A model generated the notes under the pieces. It saw nothing but the letters and a program-made list of their open reading frames with translations. It searched no databases and had not been told where the DNA came from. Positions 27,378 through 35,116 of a DNA stretch of 35,116 nucleotides are shown piece by piece (within the stretch, counting starts at the first letter, position 1; each line of letters opens with the position of its first letter). This DNA comes from Tepidibacillus decaturensis (lineage in GTDB: Bacteria; Bacillota; Bacilli; Tepidibacillales; Tepidibacillaceae), in assembly GCF_001561915.1 (NCBI RefSeq), contig NZ_LSKU01000001.1, positions 969,724-1,004,839 on the forward strand, given 5' to 3'. The translations under genes and the position numbers were made by a program.

Positions 27378-28279
27378 TTGAAATTGCTCACGGAAATTCA
27401 TATGGCTTTTGTCGGTGGTGATGCTCGTCAGTTAGAAGTTATTAAAAAATGTATTGAAATGGATGCAACAATCACATTAATTGGCTTCGATAACTTAGAA
27501 AGTAAATTTGTAGGAGTTCACCAAAAAGACTTAGAACCAGATATTTTTCTTAATGTAGATGCAGTGATCCTTCCGATTGTTGGTACAGATGAAGAAGGAA
27601 ATGTTGAAAGTATTTTTAGTCAAAAAAAATTGGTTCTTACAGAGGAACATTTATCAAAACTTCCCAAAAAAGCTAAAATTTATACAGGTATGGCCAAACC
27701 TTACTTAAAAAAATATGCAACGACCTACAAATAGAATTAGTTGAATTATTGGATCGTGATGACGTAGCTATCTATAACTCAATTCCAACAGTAGAAGGCA
27801 CTTTAATGATGGCCATACAAAATACTGATTTTACGATACATGGTTCTAATTCAATCGTTTTGGGCTTCGGTAGAACGGGTATTACTTTAGCAAGAATTTT
27901 ACAGGCTTTAGGAGCCCACGTAAAAGTAGGTGCTAGAAGACCAGAACATATTGCTAGAATATACGAAATGGGAATGGTACCTTTCTACGTAAGCCAGTTA
28001 GAACAAGTGGTTTATGATGTTGATTTACTATTTAACACCATCCCTGAAATGGTTGTGACTGCAAAAGTAATTGCGGCCATGCCACATCATTCATTAATTA
28101 TCGATTTAGCTTCAAAACCAGGTGGTACAGATTTTCGATATGCAGAAAAAAGAGGAATTAAAGCATTATTAGCCCCAGGGTTACCCGGAATCGTTGCACC
28201 TAAAACAGCTGGTCAGATTATAGCAAATGTTCTCACCAGATTAGTTTTAGAACAATTCGGCAACCAAGGGGGAAAGTAA
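27378..28279 (+). pseudogene. dpaA: Dipicolinate synthase subunit A, interrupted by a -1 frameshift
   Basis: DpaA (SpoVFA) oxidises a dihydrodipicolinate-derived intermediate to dipicolinic acid for the spore core, with DpaB. The N-terminal part (AFVGGDARQLEVIKK) runs to TAG 27732; the remainder (ELLDRDDVAIYNSIPTVEGT, then GFGRTGITLARILQALGAHV with its Rossmann glycines, and LLAPGLPGIVAPKTAG) is one frame away. Restoring one A in the A7 run 27707-27713 joins them as KKICNDLQIELVEL and gives 300 residues, the normal length. The run is also an in-phase A AAA AAA slippery site. TTG 27378 follows GGAAAGGGG. Sequencing error is likely. Confidence 0.87.
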
Positions 28280-28280
28280 A

Positions 28281-28874
28281 ATGAATTTACGTGGGAAAAC
28301 GATCGGTTTTGGCTTAACAGGATCTCATTGCACATTTGCAGAGGTAATGCCGGAAATAAAAAAACTGGTAGACGAAGGCGCAAATGTGATTCCAATCTTA
28401 AGCTATGCTGTTCAGACTACAGATACAAGATTTGGAGCAACATTAGATTGGCAGAAACAGTTAAAGGATATTACAGGTAACCAAATCATTATGACAATTG
28501 TTGAGGCAGAACCCGTTGGTCCAAAAGGAATATTAGATTTAATGGTCATTGCGCCAGCCACCGGAAATACGGTTAGTAAGTTAGCGAACGCCATTACTGA
28601 CTCACCAGTTCTCATGGCTGCAAAAGGGCAGCTAAGAAATCTAAAACCAGTCGTTGTTGCTGTATCTACAAATGATGGCTTAGGTTTAAATGGCGTAAAT
28701 ATTGGACGATTATTAGCAACTAAAAATATTTTTTTAGTTCCTTTTGGGCAGGATTCTCCTACAAAAAAACCGAACTCTTTAGTAGCAAGAATGGATCTCA
28801 TCAAAGATACTTGTGAAGAGGCATTAGATCATAAACAAATCCAACCTGTTTTAGTTGAAAAATTTAAATATTGA
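28281..28874 (+). CDS. dpaB: Dipicolinate synthase subunit B (flavoprotein)
   Basis: DpaB (SpoVFB) is a 197-residue flavoprotein of the UbiX/Dfp type: GKTIGFGLTGSHCTFAEV at the N-terminus, then LMVIAPATGNTVSKLANAIT and VVAVSTNDGLGLNGVNIGRL. With DpaA it completes dipicolinate synthesis in the mother cell. It starts 1 base after the dpaA stop, preceded by GGGGGAAAG, so the pair is coupled and polar effects of a real dpaA break would matter. It is followed by asd. Confidence 0.95.
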   Translation: MNLRGKTIGFGLTGSHCTFAEVMPEIKKLVDEGANVIPILSYAVQTTDTRFGATLDWQKQLKDITGNQIIMTIVEAEPVGPKGILDLMVIAPATGNTVSKLANAITDSPVLMAAKGQLRNLKPVVVAVSTNDGLGLNGVNIGRLLATKNIFLVPFGQDSPTKKPNSLVARMDLIKDTCEEALDHKQIQPVLVEKFKY

Positions 28875-28903
28875 TTATATTTAACTTTTAGGAGGAGAAA
28901 AAG

Positions 28904-29944
28904 ATGAGGAAAAAAAGTAAATACAATGTGGCTGTTGTTGGGGCAACGGGAGCTGTTGGACAACAAATGATCCATTTATTGGAGAAAAGAAACTTTCCAA
29001 TTGATCGTTTAAAATTACTTGCATCCAGTCGTTCCAAAGGCAAAGTTGTTCCATTTAAAGGACATGATGTCGTAATTGAAGAGGCAACTCCTGAAAGTTT
29101 TGATGATATCGACTTTGCTTTATTTAGTGCCGGTGGAAAAACAAGCAAATACTTAGCCCCGTATGTCGCGCAAAGCGGGGCTATTGTTATTGACAACAGC
29201 AATGCTTTTCGAATGGATCCCAATGTACCTTTGGTGGTTCCAGAGGTTAATCCTGAGGAAATTTTTAAACATCAAGGAATCATCGCTAATCCAAATTGTT
29301 CAACGATTCAGATGGTGATGGCATTAAAGCCGCTGTACGATCATTTTGGGATCGAACGTATTATTGTTTCCACTTACCAGGCAGTTTCAGGTGCTGGTAA
29401 TCAAGCGATTCAAGAGTTAAAACAGCAATCAAAACAAGTATTAAATGGTGAAGAAGTAAGTAAAGCTATTTTACCAGTCGGTTCTTTGCCAATAAAAAAA
29501 CAAATTGCTTTTAATGCGATTCCACAAATTGATGTTTTTGAAGAGAATGGCTTTACTCTTGAAGAGATGAAAATGGTAAGAGAAACGAAGAAAATTTTTG
29601 GTGATTCATCTATAAAAGTAACTGCAACTTGTGTACGCATACCTGTCGTGTATGGGCATTCTGAGTCAGTCTATGTTGAATTAAAACAATCTTATGATCT
29701 TAAACAGGTCATAGAATTATTAAAATCAGCTTCAGGTGTTGTTGTCATAGACGATCCATTACAACAAGAATATCCTTTAGCAATTGATGCAGCTGGAAAA
29801 CTCGAAGTTTTTGTTGGTAGAATAAGAAGAGACCTTGACCATCCAAACGCTTTAAATATGTGGGTTGTGTCCGATAATCTATTAAAAGGTGCTGCATGGA
29901 ATGCAGTACAAATTGCTGAAGAAATCATAAAAAATGCAAAATAA
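28904..29944 (+). CDS. asd: Aspartate-semialdehyde dehydrogenase
   Basis: Asd reduces aspartyl phosphate to aspartate semialdehyde, shared by lysine, threonine, methionine and diaminopimelate/dipicolinate synthesis. AVVGATGAVGQQMIHLL (NADP site), ANPNCSTIQMV with the catalytic Cys near residue 131, STYQAVSGAG and CVRIPVVYGHSESVYVE are present; 346 residues. The ribosome site is AGGAGGAG before ATG 28904. In the dpa-asd-dapG-dapA operon it provides precursor for spore dipicolinate and wall. Confidence 0.97.
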   Translation: MRKKSKYNVAVVGATGAVGQQMIHLLEKRNFPIDRLKLLASSRSKGKVVPFKGHDVVIEEATPESFDDIDFALFSAGGKTSKYLAPYVAQSGAIVIDNSNAFRMDPNVPLVVPEVNPEEIFKHQGIIANPNCSTIQMVMALKPLYDHFGIERIIVSTYQAVSGAGNQAIQELKQQSKQVLNGEEVSKAILPVGSLPIKKQIAFNAIPQIDVFEENGFTLEEMKMVRETKKIFGDSSIKVTATCVRIPVVYGHSESVYVELKQSYDLKQVIELLKSASGVVVIDDPLQQEYPLAIDAAGKLEVFVGRIRRDLDHPNALNMWVVSDNLLKGAAWNAVQIAEEIIKNAK

Positions 29945-29961
29945 AAGAGGGTAAAGGAATA

Positions 29962-31197
29962 ATGGGGATTATTGTTCAAAAGTTTGGGGGTTCATCGCTT
30001 ACATCGAAAGAATTTAGGCTAAGGGCAATTTATCATATTCAAAAAGAACTTTCATTAGGACATCAGGTCGTTGTTGTGGTATCGGCTATGGGGAGAAGGG
30101 GAGATCCTTATGCGACTGATACACTAATTGATCATATTAAAGAGAATGGTAATTCTTTGCCAAATAGAGAAATGGATCTGTTATTAAATTGTGGTGAAGT
30201 GATATCTGCTACTACTTTAAGTAGTATGATGTTCCAATTAGGGGTTTCGAACACTGTTTTAACTGGAGGGCAAGCAGGCATTATTACAAATGATCATTTT
30301 TCTAACGCACAAATTAAAACAATTCGACCAAGTCGGATTTTTTATGAATTAAAGCGAAATCAGGTTGTAATCGTCACTGGGTTTCAAGGTATGACAGAAT
30401 CTGGCGATATTACAACCTTGGGTCGTGGGGGGTCAGACACGACAGCCACAGCATTAGGAGTAGCTTTAAATGCTGATATGGTGGATATTTTTACCGATGT
30501 GAATGGAATTATGTCTGCAGATCCAAGAATTGTACATGATGCTGAACCACTAATTGCTGTAACTTATGATGAAATATGTAATATGGCCTATCAAGGAGCC
30601 AAGGTAATCCATCCAAGAGCAGTAGAAATTGCAATGGAAAAACAAATTCCTATCCGTGTTCGATCCACATTTACCTGTGATGAAGGAACATTGGTTACTT
30701 CCTATGAAAAGATAGTTAAAAATAAAGAACAATTTAATATCAAGGATCGTATTATCACAGGAATTGCTCATGTTCCAAATATTACACAAATAAAAGTTTT
30801 TGCTAAAGAGGGGCAATATGACTTACAACTAAAAGTTTTTAAAGCAATGGCTGATCATCAGATTAGTGTAGATTTCATCAATGTGAATCCTGTTGGTGTA
30901 GCTTTTACTGTTCATGATCAAGTGGCAGATATGGCAAACGAGATTTTAGAATCAATGGGATATATGCCACAACTTACAAGAAATTGCGCAAAAATATCAA
31001 TAATCGGTGCTGGAATGGCAGGTGTTCCAGGTGTCATGGCATATATTGTTGAAGCATTAACGGAAAAGGATATTCAAATTTTGCAATCTGCTGACTCTCA
31101 TACCACAATTTGGGTATTAGTTCATCAAGAGGACACAGAAAAAGCCGTGTTGGCTTTGCATCATAAATTTTTTGAAATAGGAACAGAAAAGGAGTGA
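29962..31197 (+). CDS. dapG: Aspartokinase (DapG type)
   Basis: DapG phosphorylates aspartate, the first step of the pathway. The kinase domain starts IIVQKFGGSSLTSKEFRLRA and contains GFQGMTESGDITTLGRGGSD and the FTDVNGIMSADPR loop; two ACT domains occupy about residues 265-405 (VKVFAK-like start, then ISIIGAGMAGVPGVMAYIVE). By position and type it matches the diaminopimelate-sensitive aspartokinase I of B. subtilis. It lies 17 bases after asd and 7 before dapA. No lysine riboswitch is visible upstream, in keeping with a DAP-regulated isozyme. Confidence 0.95.
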   Translation: MGIIVQKFGGSSLTSKEFRLRAIYHIQKELSLGHQVVVVVSAMGRRGDPYATDTLIDHIKENGNSLPNREMDLLLNCGEVISATTLSSMMFQLGVSNTVLTGGQAGIITNDHFSNAQIKTIRPSRIFYELKRNQVVIVTGFQGMTESGDITTLGRGGSDTTATALGVALNADMVDIFTDVNGIMSADPRIVHDAEPLIAVTYDEICNMAYQGAKVIHPRAVEIAMEKQIPIRVRSTFTCDEGTLVTSYEKIVKNKEQFNIKDRIITGIAHVPNITQIKVFAKEGQYDLQLKVFKAMADHQISVDFINVNPVGVAFTVHDQVADMANEILESMGYMPQLTRNCAKISIIGAGMAGVPGVMAYIVEALTEKDIQILQSADSHTTIWVLVHQEDTEKAVLALHHKFFEIGTEKE

Positions 31198-31204
31198 GAA
31201 CAAG

Positions 31205-32086
31205 GTGGATTTTGGCAGATTAATCACAGCTATGGTTACTCCATTTAATCAAAAATTAGAAATAGACTTAGAAAAAACAAAGAATTTGGTGAATCATTTA
31301 ATCAATACAGGTACAGAGACAATTGTCGTAGCTGGCACAACAGGTGAATCACCAACATTAACAAAGAATGAAAAATTGTTACTCTTTGAAAAGGTTATTG
31401 AATTTGTAGATGGTAGAGCGAAAGTAATTGCGGGTACAGGAACGAATGATACGAAATCGTCTATCGAATTGACAAAAAAGGCAGAAGAAATCGGTGTAGA
31501 CGGTGTAATGTTAGTTGCCCCATATTATAATAAACCTTCCCAAGAAGGTCTTTATCAACACTTTAAGTCTATTGCTGAAGAAACTGCATTGCCAATTATG
31601 ATCTATAATATTCCTGGAAGGACTGGAATCAACATTCAGGCGAAAACAATGGTTCAATTGGCAAGTATCAGTAATATTGTTGCTGTTAAAGAGGCAAGTG
31701 GTGATTTAACACAAATGGCTGAAATCATTGCAAATGTACCTTCTGATTTCTATTTGTATAGTGGAGATGATAAATTAACATTGCCCGTATTAGCAATTGG
31801 AGGTCATGGAATTGTAAGTGTTGCAAGCCACGTAGTTGGTAAAGAAATGAAAGAAATGATTGATCATTATTTTAAAGGAAATGTTAAAGAGGCAGCATTA
31901 GAGCATTTAAGATTATTACCACTTTTTGAAGCGATTTTTATTACTTCAAACCCTGCACCAATTAAGGCATTACTTGAAGAAATAGGAATAAAAGCTGGTT
32001 CTGTTAGATTACCTTTAGTCTCTGTAACTAGAGAGCAAATACAATTTGTTACAAATATTTATAATAGAACGAAAACCATTAGCTAA
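31205..32086 (+). CDS. dapA: 4-hydroxy-tetrahydrodipicolinate synthase
   Basis: DapA condenses aspartate semialdehyde and pyruvate. GRLITAMVTPF opens the TIM barrel; AGTTGESPTLTKNEK, IMIYNIPGRTG (proton-relay Tyr near 134) and VAVKEASGDL with the Schiff-base Lys162 are intact; 293 residues. GTG 31205 follows AAAAGGAGTGAG. The product feeds both cell-wall diaminopimelate and, through DpaAB of the same operon, dipicolinate in spores. Confidence 0.97.
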   Translation: MDFGRLITAMVTPFNQKLEIDLEKTKNLVNHLINTGTETIVVAGTTGESPTLTKNEKLLLFEKVIEFVDGRAKVIAGTGTNDTKSSIELTKKAEEIGVDGVMLVAPYYNKPSQEGLYQHFKSIAEETALPIMIYNIPGRTGINIQAKTMVQLASISNIVAVKEASGDLTQMAEIIANVPSDFYLYSGDDKLTLPVLAIGGHGIVSVASHVVGKEMKEMIDHYFKGNVKEAALEHLRLLPLFEAIFITSNPAPIKALLEEIGIKAGSVRLPLVSVTREQIQFVTNIYNRTKTIS

Positions 32087-32110
32087 AACGAATAAATTAT
32101 TTTTGATTTT

Positions 32111-32136
32111 TAGGGATCTATGTATCCCTATTTTTT
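32111..32136 (+). terminator. Rho-independent terminator after dapA
   Basis: TAGGGAT (32111-32117) pairs perfectly with ATCCCTA (32124-32130) and is followed by six Ts. It closes the dpa-dap operon. Confidence 0.92.
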
Positions 32137-32217
32137 ATGTTCTAAAACTTCATGAGAAAAAAAATGCTGGTCATACTATAGTAAATAGAAGAACACTTTT
32201 TTTTAAAAAAACATTAC

Positions 32218-32247
32218 TTGTTTTTTATGTTTTCATTCATGTATAAT
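32218..32247 (+). promoter_or_regulatory. Sigma-A promoter for RNase J
   Basis: TTGTTT (32218-32223) and a perfect TATAAT (32242-32247) are 18 bases apart. The start would be near 32254, inside the palindrome at 32252-32264, giving a leader of about 50 bases. Confidence 0.6.
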
Positions 32248-32251
32248 AACT

Positions 32252-32264
32252 TCAAGTGACTTGA
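32252..32264. repeat. 13-bp palindrome over the predicted RNase J transcription start
   Basis: TCAAGT-G-ACTTGA is a perfect palindrome with a single central base, 4 bases after the -10 box. It could be an operator. As RNA, TCAA/TTGA could form a weak hairpin before GCGGTTTTTT (32265-32274), a possible poor attenuator. Either role is inference. Confidence 0.4.
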
Positions 32265-32307
32265 GCGGTTTTTTGTGTAACTACAACTGAATATAGGAGG
32301 TATGAAG

Positions 32308-33981
32308 TTGCCAAAGAACAATAAAGAAAGATTGCTTATTTTCGCTCTGGGCGGATTAGGCGAAATTGGCAAAAACATGTATGTCATACAATACGCTGAT
32401 GATATCGTGGTTGTGGATGCTGGATTGAAGTTTCCAGAAGAGGAGATGCTCGGAATTGATTTGGTCATCCCCGATGTTTCTTACCTTGTTGAAAATAAAG
32501 AAAAGGTAAGAGCCATCATTCTAACCCATGGCCACGAAGATCATATTGGCGGGTTATCGTATGTTTTAAAAGAGATCAACGTACCGGTATATGGAACTAA
32601 ATTAACGCTCGGGCTTGTAGAAAGTAAATTAAAAGAGGCAAATATTCTCAGTGAATCTAAGCTTATTTTAGTGAACAATGAGTCGGAAATTCAATTGGGG
32701 GCATTAAAAGTTTCATTCTTTAAAGTGAACCATAGCATACCAGATGCTGTTGGAGTAGTGATTGATACTCCTGAAGGTGTTGTGGTACATACAGGGGACT
32801 TTAAATTTGATTTGACACCTGTAAATAATCAAATGGCGGATATTCACAAAATGGCTGAAATTGGCAAAAAGGGTGTATTGGCTCTATTATCAGATAGTAC
32901 TAATGCTGAACGTGAAGGACATACAGGATCAGAACGTTCAGTGGGAGAGTCCATTAGTGAAGTCTTTAGAAAAGCAAAACAAAGAATCATTGTGGCCACT
33001 TTTGCTTCTAATATTCATCGAATTCAACAAGTTGTTGACGCTTCAATCGCCTACGATAGAAAGATTACCATTGTAGGTCGGAGCATGGTGAATGTTGTGA
33101 ATATCGGTATTGAGTTGGGTTATCTTCACGTCCCTGAAGGTATGATTGTGGATGTAGATGAAATTAATAAATTACCTGCTGATCGTGTTGTTATCTTATC
33201 AACGGGTAGTCAAGGTGAGCCAATGTCCGCTTTGACACGTATGGCACGTTCAACTCATCGAAAACTTGATATCATGCCTGGTGATACCGTCATCATCTCT
33301 GCAACCCCTATACCGGGAAATGAAAAATATGTCGCTCGAACTGTTGACCAATTGTTTAGAATCGGTGCCAATGTGATATATGGTGGTTCGATCTCAGGAG
33401 TACATGTTTCTGGTCATGGAAGCCAGGAAGAATTAAAATTAATGTTAAATTTTATGCGCCCAAAATTTTTTATTCCTATTCATGGTGAATATCGAATGTT
33501 ACGCCTTCATTCTGATTTAGCTGAATCCATCGGAATACCAAGAGAAAATATTTTTCTGTTAGATAATGGGGATACCATAGAGATTTCTAACGGTAAGGCC
33601 CGTTATGGTTCAAAGATTCCAGTTGGGAATGTCTTAATTGATGGATTAGGTGTTGGGGATGTCGGCAATATTGTTTTAAGAGATCGTAAACTATTGTCTC
33701 AAGATGGTATATTAGTTGTTGTAGTTACACTTAGCAAACAAAATGCTACGATTTTATCGGGTCCAGACATTATTTCTAGAGGATTTGTATATGTTCGTGA
33801 ATCTGAGGAACTTTTAGAAGAAGCAAATCGCCTTGTCACTGTCACTTTACAAAAATTAATGATAGAGAACGTGAATGAATGGTCTTCATTAAAAAATAGT
33901 GTAAGAGATGTATTAGGAAGGTTCTTATATGAACAAACAAGAAGAAGGCCAATGATTTTACCAATTATCATGGAAGTTTAA
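32308..33981 (+). CDS. rnj: Ribonuclease J
   Basis: RNase J is a metallo-beta-lactamase/beta-CASP enzyme with 5'-3' exo- and endonuclease activity in mRNA decay and rRNA processing. The metal motif HGHEDHIGG (about 75-83), VVHTGDFKFD, LLSDSTNAE, the beta-CASP motifs (ATFASNIHR, VSGHGSQEE) and PIHGEYRM are intact, and the C-terminus ends RRPMILPIIMEV. The position after dapA is that of B. subtilis rnjB, but the intact HGHEDH motif is like RNase J1, so I leave the paralog open. TTG 32308 is 7 bases from TAGGAGG; ATG 32302 is only 1 base from it. Confidence 0.94.
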   Translation: MPKNNKERLLIFALGGLGEIGKNMYVIQYADDIVVVDAGLKFPEEEMLGIDLVIPDVSYLVENKEKVRAIILTHGHEDHIGGLSYVLKEINVPVYGTKLTLGLVESKLKEANILSESKLILVNNESEIQLGALKVSFFKVNHSIPDAVGVVIDTPEGVVVHTGDFKFDLTPVNNQMADIHKMAEIGKKGVLALLSDSTNAEREGHTGSERSVGESISEVFRKAKQRIIVATFASNIHRIQQVVDASIAYDRKITIVGRSMVNVVNIGIELGYLHVPEGMIVDVDEINKLPADRVVILSTGSQGEPMSALTRMARSTHRKLDIMPGDTVIISATPIPGNEKYVARTVDQLFRIGANVIYGGSISGVHVSGHGSQEELKLMLNFMRPKFFIPIHGEYRMLRLHSDLAESIGIPRENIFLLDNGDTIEISNGKARYGSKIPVGNVLIDGLGVGDVGNIVLRDRKLLSQDGILVVVVTLSKQNATILSGPDIISRGFVYVRESEELLEEANRLVTVTLQKLMIENVNEWSSLKNSVRDVLGRFLYEQTRRRPMILPIIMEV

Positions 33982-33984
33982 TAA

Positions 33985-34017
33985 AAAAGAGCAGCCAAAT
34001 TAAATGGTTGCTCTTTT
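33985..34017 (+). terminator. Rho-independent terminator after RNase J
   Basis: AAAAGAGCAGCCA (33985-33997) pairs with TGGTTGCTCTTTT (34005-34017), with one G-U pair. The A/T flanks make it potentially bidirectional. Confidence 0.9.
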
Positions 34018-34020
34018 CCT

Positions 34021-34051
34021 TTGTATGATTTTTTGTAACTGCAGTTATACT
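34021..34051 (+). promoter_or_regulatory. Possible promoter for tepA with an overlapping palindrome
   Basis: TTGTAT (34021-34026) and TATACT (34046-34051) are 19 bases apart, wider than ideal. TAACTGCAGTTA (34036-34047) is a perfect 12-base palindrome that overlaps the -10 box and could be an operator. Confidence 0.35.
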
Positions 34052-34073
34052 ACAAACATAAGGAGGAATGGAA

Positions 34074-34838
34074 ATGAATATGGAATTAAATCTTAATAAA
34101 ACGTCAATGGAAGAATCTGAAGAAGAACAACCAAACCTGCAAGAACAGCAAAAACAAAAAACGTTAATGGATACCCTTCAGAATCTTGGCCAGACAAATG
34201 TTCCAAGTATAGAAACCAATATTTTTTCCCTAAACATCATCGGCCAAATAGAAGGTCACATTGTGCTTCCACCACAAAATAAAACAACTAAGTATGAACA
34301 TATTATCCCCCAATTAATTGCAGCAGAACAAAATCCAAAAATTGAAGGCATTTTAATCACATTAAATACAGTTGGTGGTGATGTAGAAGCAGGGTTAGCG
34401 ATTGCCGAAATGATTTCCTCATTATCAAAACCAACCGTAACGCTTGTTCTTGGGGGAGGCCATTCTATCGGAGTACCTATTGCAGTTAGTTCCGATTACT
34501 CGTTTATTGCAGAAACAGCCACAATGACGATCCATCCTGTACGTCTAACGGGTTTGGTGATTGGTGTTCCACAGACGTTTGAATACTTAGATAAAATGCA
34601 GGATCGAGTGGTTAGGTTCATAACACAACATTCCAAAATATCTGAAGAAAAATTTAAGGAACTAATGTTTAAAACAGGTGAGCTAACTCGTGATATTGGT
34701 ACTAATGTTGTAGGAACGGATGCTGTAAAATACGGGTTGATCGATGCTGTTGGTGGACTTGGCGATGCGATTAAGGAACTAAATAGAAGGATTGCTGAGT
34801 GGAAACAAACGAAAGCAAGACAGGGCGTGGTACAATGA
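34074..34838 (+). CDS. tepA: ClpP-family serine protease TepA (YlzA/YmfB-like)
   Basis: A 254-residue ClpP-fold protein with a Gln/Glu-rich N-terminal extension (about 10-40). The fold begins at [18 protein letters not shown]; the nucleophile lies in GGGHSIGVP (Ser near residue 132), and the His in [10 protein letters not shown]. TepA was described in B. subtilis as translocation-enhancing, and the family degrades spore proteins or signal peptides; which applies here is unknown. ATG 34074 is 7 bases from GGAGG; ATG 34068 is too close. It overlaps ylzJ by 4 bases. Confidence 0.93.
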   Translation: MNMELNLNKTSMEESEEEQPNLQEQQKQKTLMDTLQNLGQTNVPSIETNIFSLNIIGQIEGHIVLPPQNKTTKYEHIIPQLIAAEQNPKIEGILITLNTVGGDVEAGLAIAEMISSLSKPTVTLVLGGGHSIGVPIAVSSDYSFIAETATMTIHPVRLTGLVIGVPQTFEYLDKMQDRVVRFITQHSKISEEKFKELMFKTGELTRDIGTNVVGTDAVKYGLIDAVGGLGDAIKELNRRIAEWKQTKARQGVVQ

Positions 34839-35062
34839 TTTTTTATAGTACGATTCCAATTGAAACCGTTTTTGATGGATTTGATCAAATGAAACTTAAC
34901 TACAAAGAGGTACAAATGGGACATATGACAATGGTTGTAGAACCAACATCGGATTATCAGGCAAAAATTGTTAGATTGATTAGTCCTGTGGCACAAGATT
35001 ATTTGAATCCCAAATATCAACCTGGTCAAACTCTTTATTTTAATTTTTCTGACTCTCATTAA
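34835..35062 (+). CDS. ylzJ: YlzJ-like protein
   Basis: A 75-residue protein with the YlzJ pattern: [18 protein letters not shown] at the start, [20 protein letters not shown], then [14 protein letters not shown] at the end. No function is known. The frame is open further upstream, but ATG 34835 overlaps the tepA stop as ATGA, the usual coupled arrangement in Bacillales, where tepA-ylzJ precedes ftsK/spoIIIE. Confidence 0.9.
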   Translation: MIFYSTIPIETVFDGFDQMKLNYKEVQMGHMTMVVEPTSDYQAKIVRLISPVAQDYLNPKYQPGQTLYFNFSDSH

Positions 35063-35087
35063 TTGCCTGTTGTTTCCTTGTTTTCCA

Positions 35088-35096
35088 TGTTATAAT
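35088..35096 (+). promoter_or_regulatory. Extended -10 promoter for the gene beyond the window
   Basis: TG-T-TATAAT (35088-35096) is a perfect extended -10. A TTGTTT at 35070-35075 is only 15 bases upstream, so the -35 is poor. The next gene is probably ftsK/spoIIIE by synteny. Confidence 0.5.
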
Positions 35097-35116
35097 GCTT
35101 ATAAAAAGCAGCCTAG

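Noticed and set aside
28875-31204. Lysine riboswitch near asd, dapG or dapA
   Set aside because: The intergenic gaps are 29, 17 and 7 bases, too small to hold one.
32046-32246. Small plus-strand open frame after dapA
   Set aside because: It runs out of dapA in another frame, through the dapA terminator and across the RNase J promoter; it has no ribosome site.
34496-35059. 187-codon minus-strand open frame opposite tepA and ylzJ
   Set aside because: It is antisense to two recognisable genes, has a low-complexity composition typical of shadows, and shows no family motif.

Overview
The window is about 35.1 kb of AT-rich DNA packed with plus-strand genes. It is the conserved core of a Bacillales (Firmicutes) chromosome, running from just upstream of rpsB to just upstream of where ftsK/spoIIIE usually lies. 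Dipicolinate synthase (dpaA/dpaB), YmxH, YlxY, TepA, YlzJ and a Spo0E-like protein point to an endospore former. PolC and strong AAAGGAGG ribosome sites fit a low-GC Gram-positive. The order is like Bacillus subtilis but with differences: ispG sits where proS is expected, ylxP is missing, nrnA lies between rbfA and truB, and EF-Ts is the short form. This suggests a lineage outside classical Bacillus, nearer the Paenibacillus/Thermoactinomyces/Tepidibacillus-like groups. That placement is inference.

Layout. Bases 1-681: the tail of a SwrB/DUF6115-like gene and a small membrane-anchored MltG-like protein. 687-3718: a promoter and a strongly structured leader, then rpsB, tsf, and a pyrH-frr pair that reads as one continuous frame. 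3800-8899: uppS, cdsA, dxr, rseP and ispG (lipid carriers, phospholipid, isoprenoids, membrane proteolysis). 8900-13359: an inverted-repeat structure, then polC. 13411-21148: one long operon from an extended -10 promoter: rimP, nusA, rnpM(ylxR), ylxQ, infB, rbfA, nrnA, truB, ribF. 21166-23853: rpsO with a probable S15 leader, then pnp. 23944-27251: ylxY, mlpA, dut, a spo0E-like gene and ymxH. 27286-32136: dpaA, dpaB, asd, dapG, dapA, which make spore dipicolinate and its aspartate-derived precursors. 32218-35062: RNase J, tepA and ylzJ; a promoter for the next gene ends the window.

The genes serve translation (S2, EF-Ts, RRF, RimP, IF2, RbfA, TruB, S15), RNA turnover (PNPase, NrnA, RNase J, RnpM), envelope building and sporulation. 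No mobile element, CRISPR array, tRNA or rRNA was found, and no wholly new system. The most notable items are the rpsB leader, the nested inverted repeat before polC, the pyrH-frr fusion, and three genes (rimP, ylxY, dpaA) each broken by one missing base in an A or T run. Because all four coding anomalies fall in homopolymers, sequencing error is the leading explanation, although two of them also form in-phase slippery heptamers.
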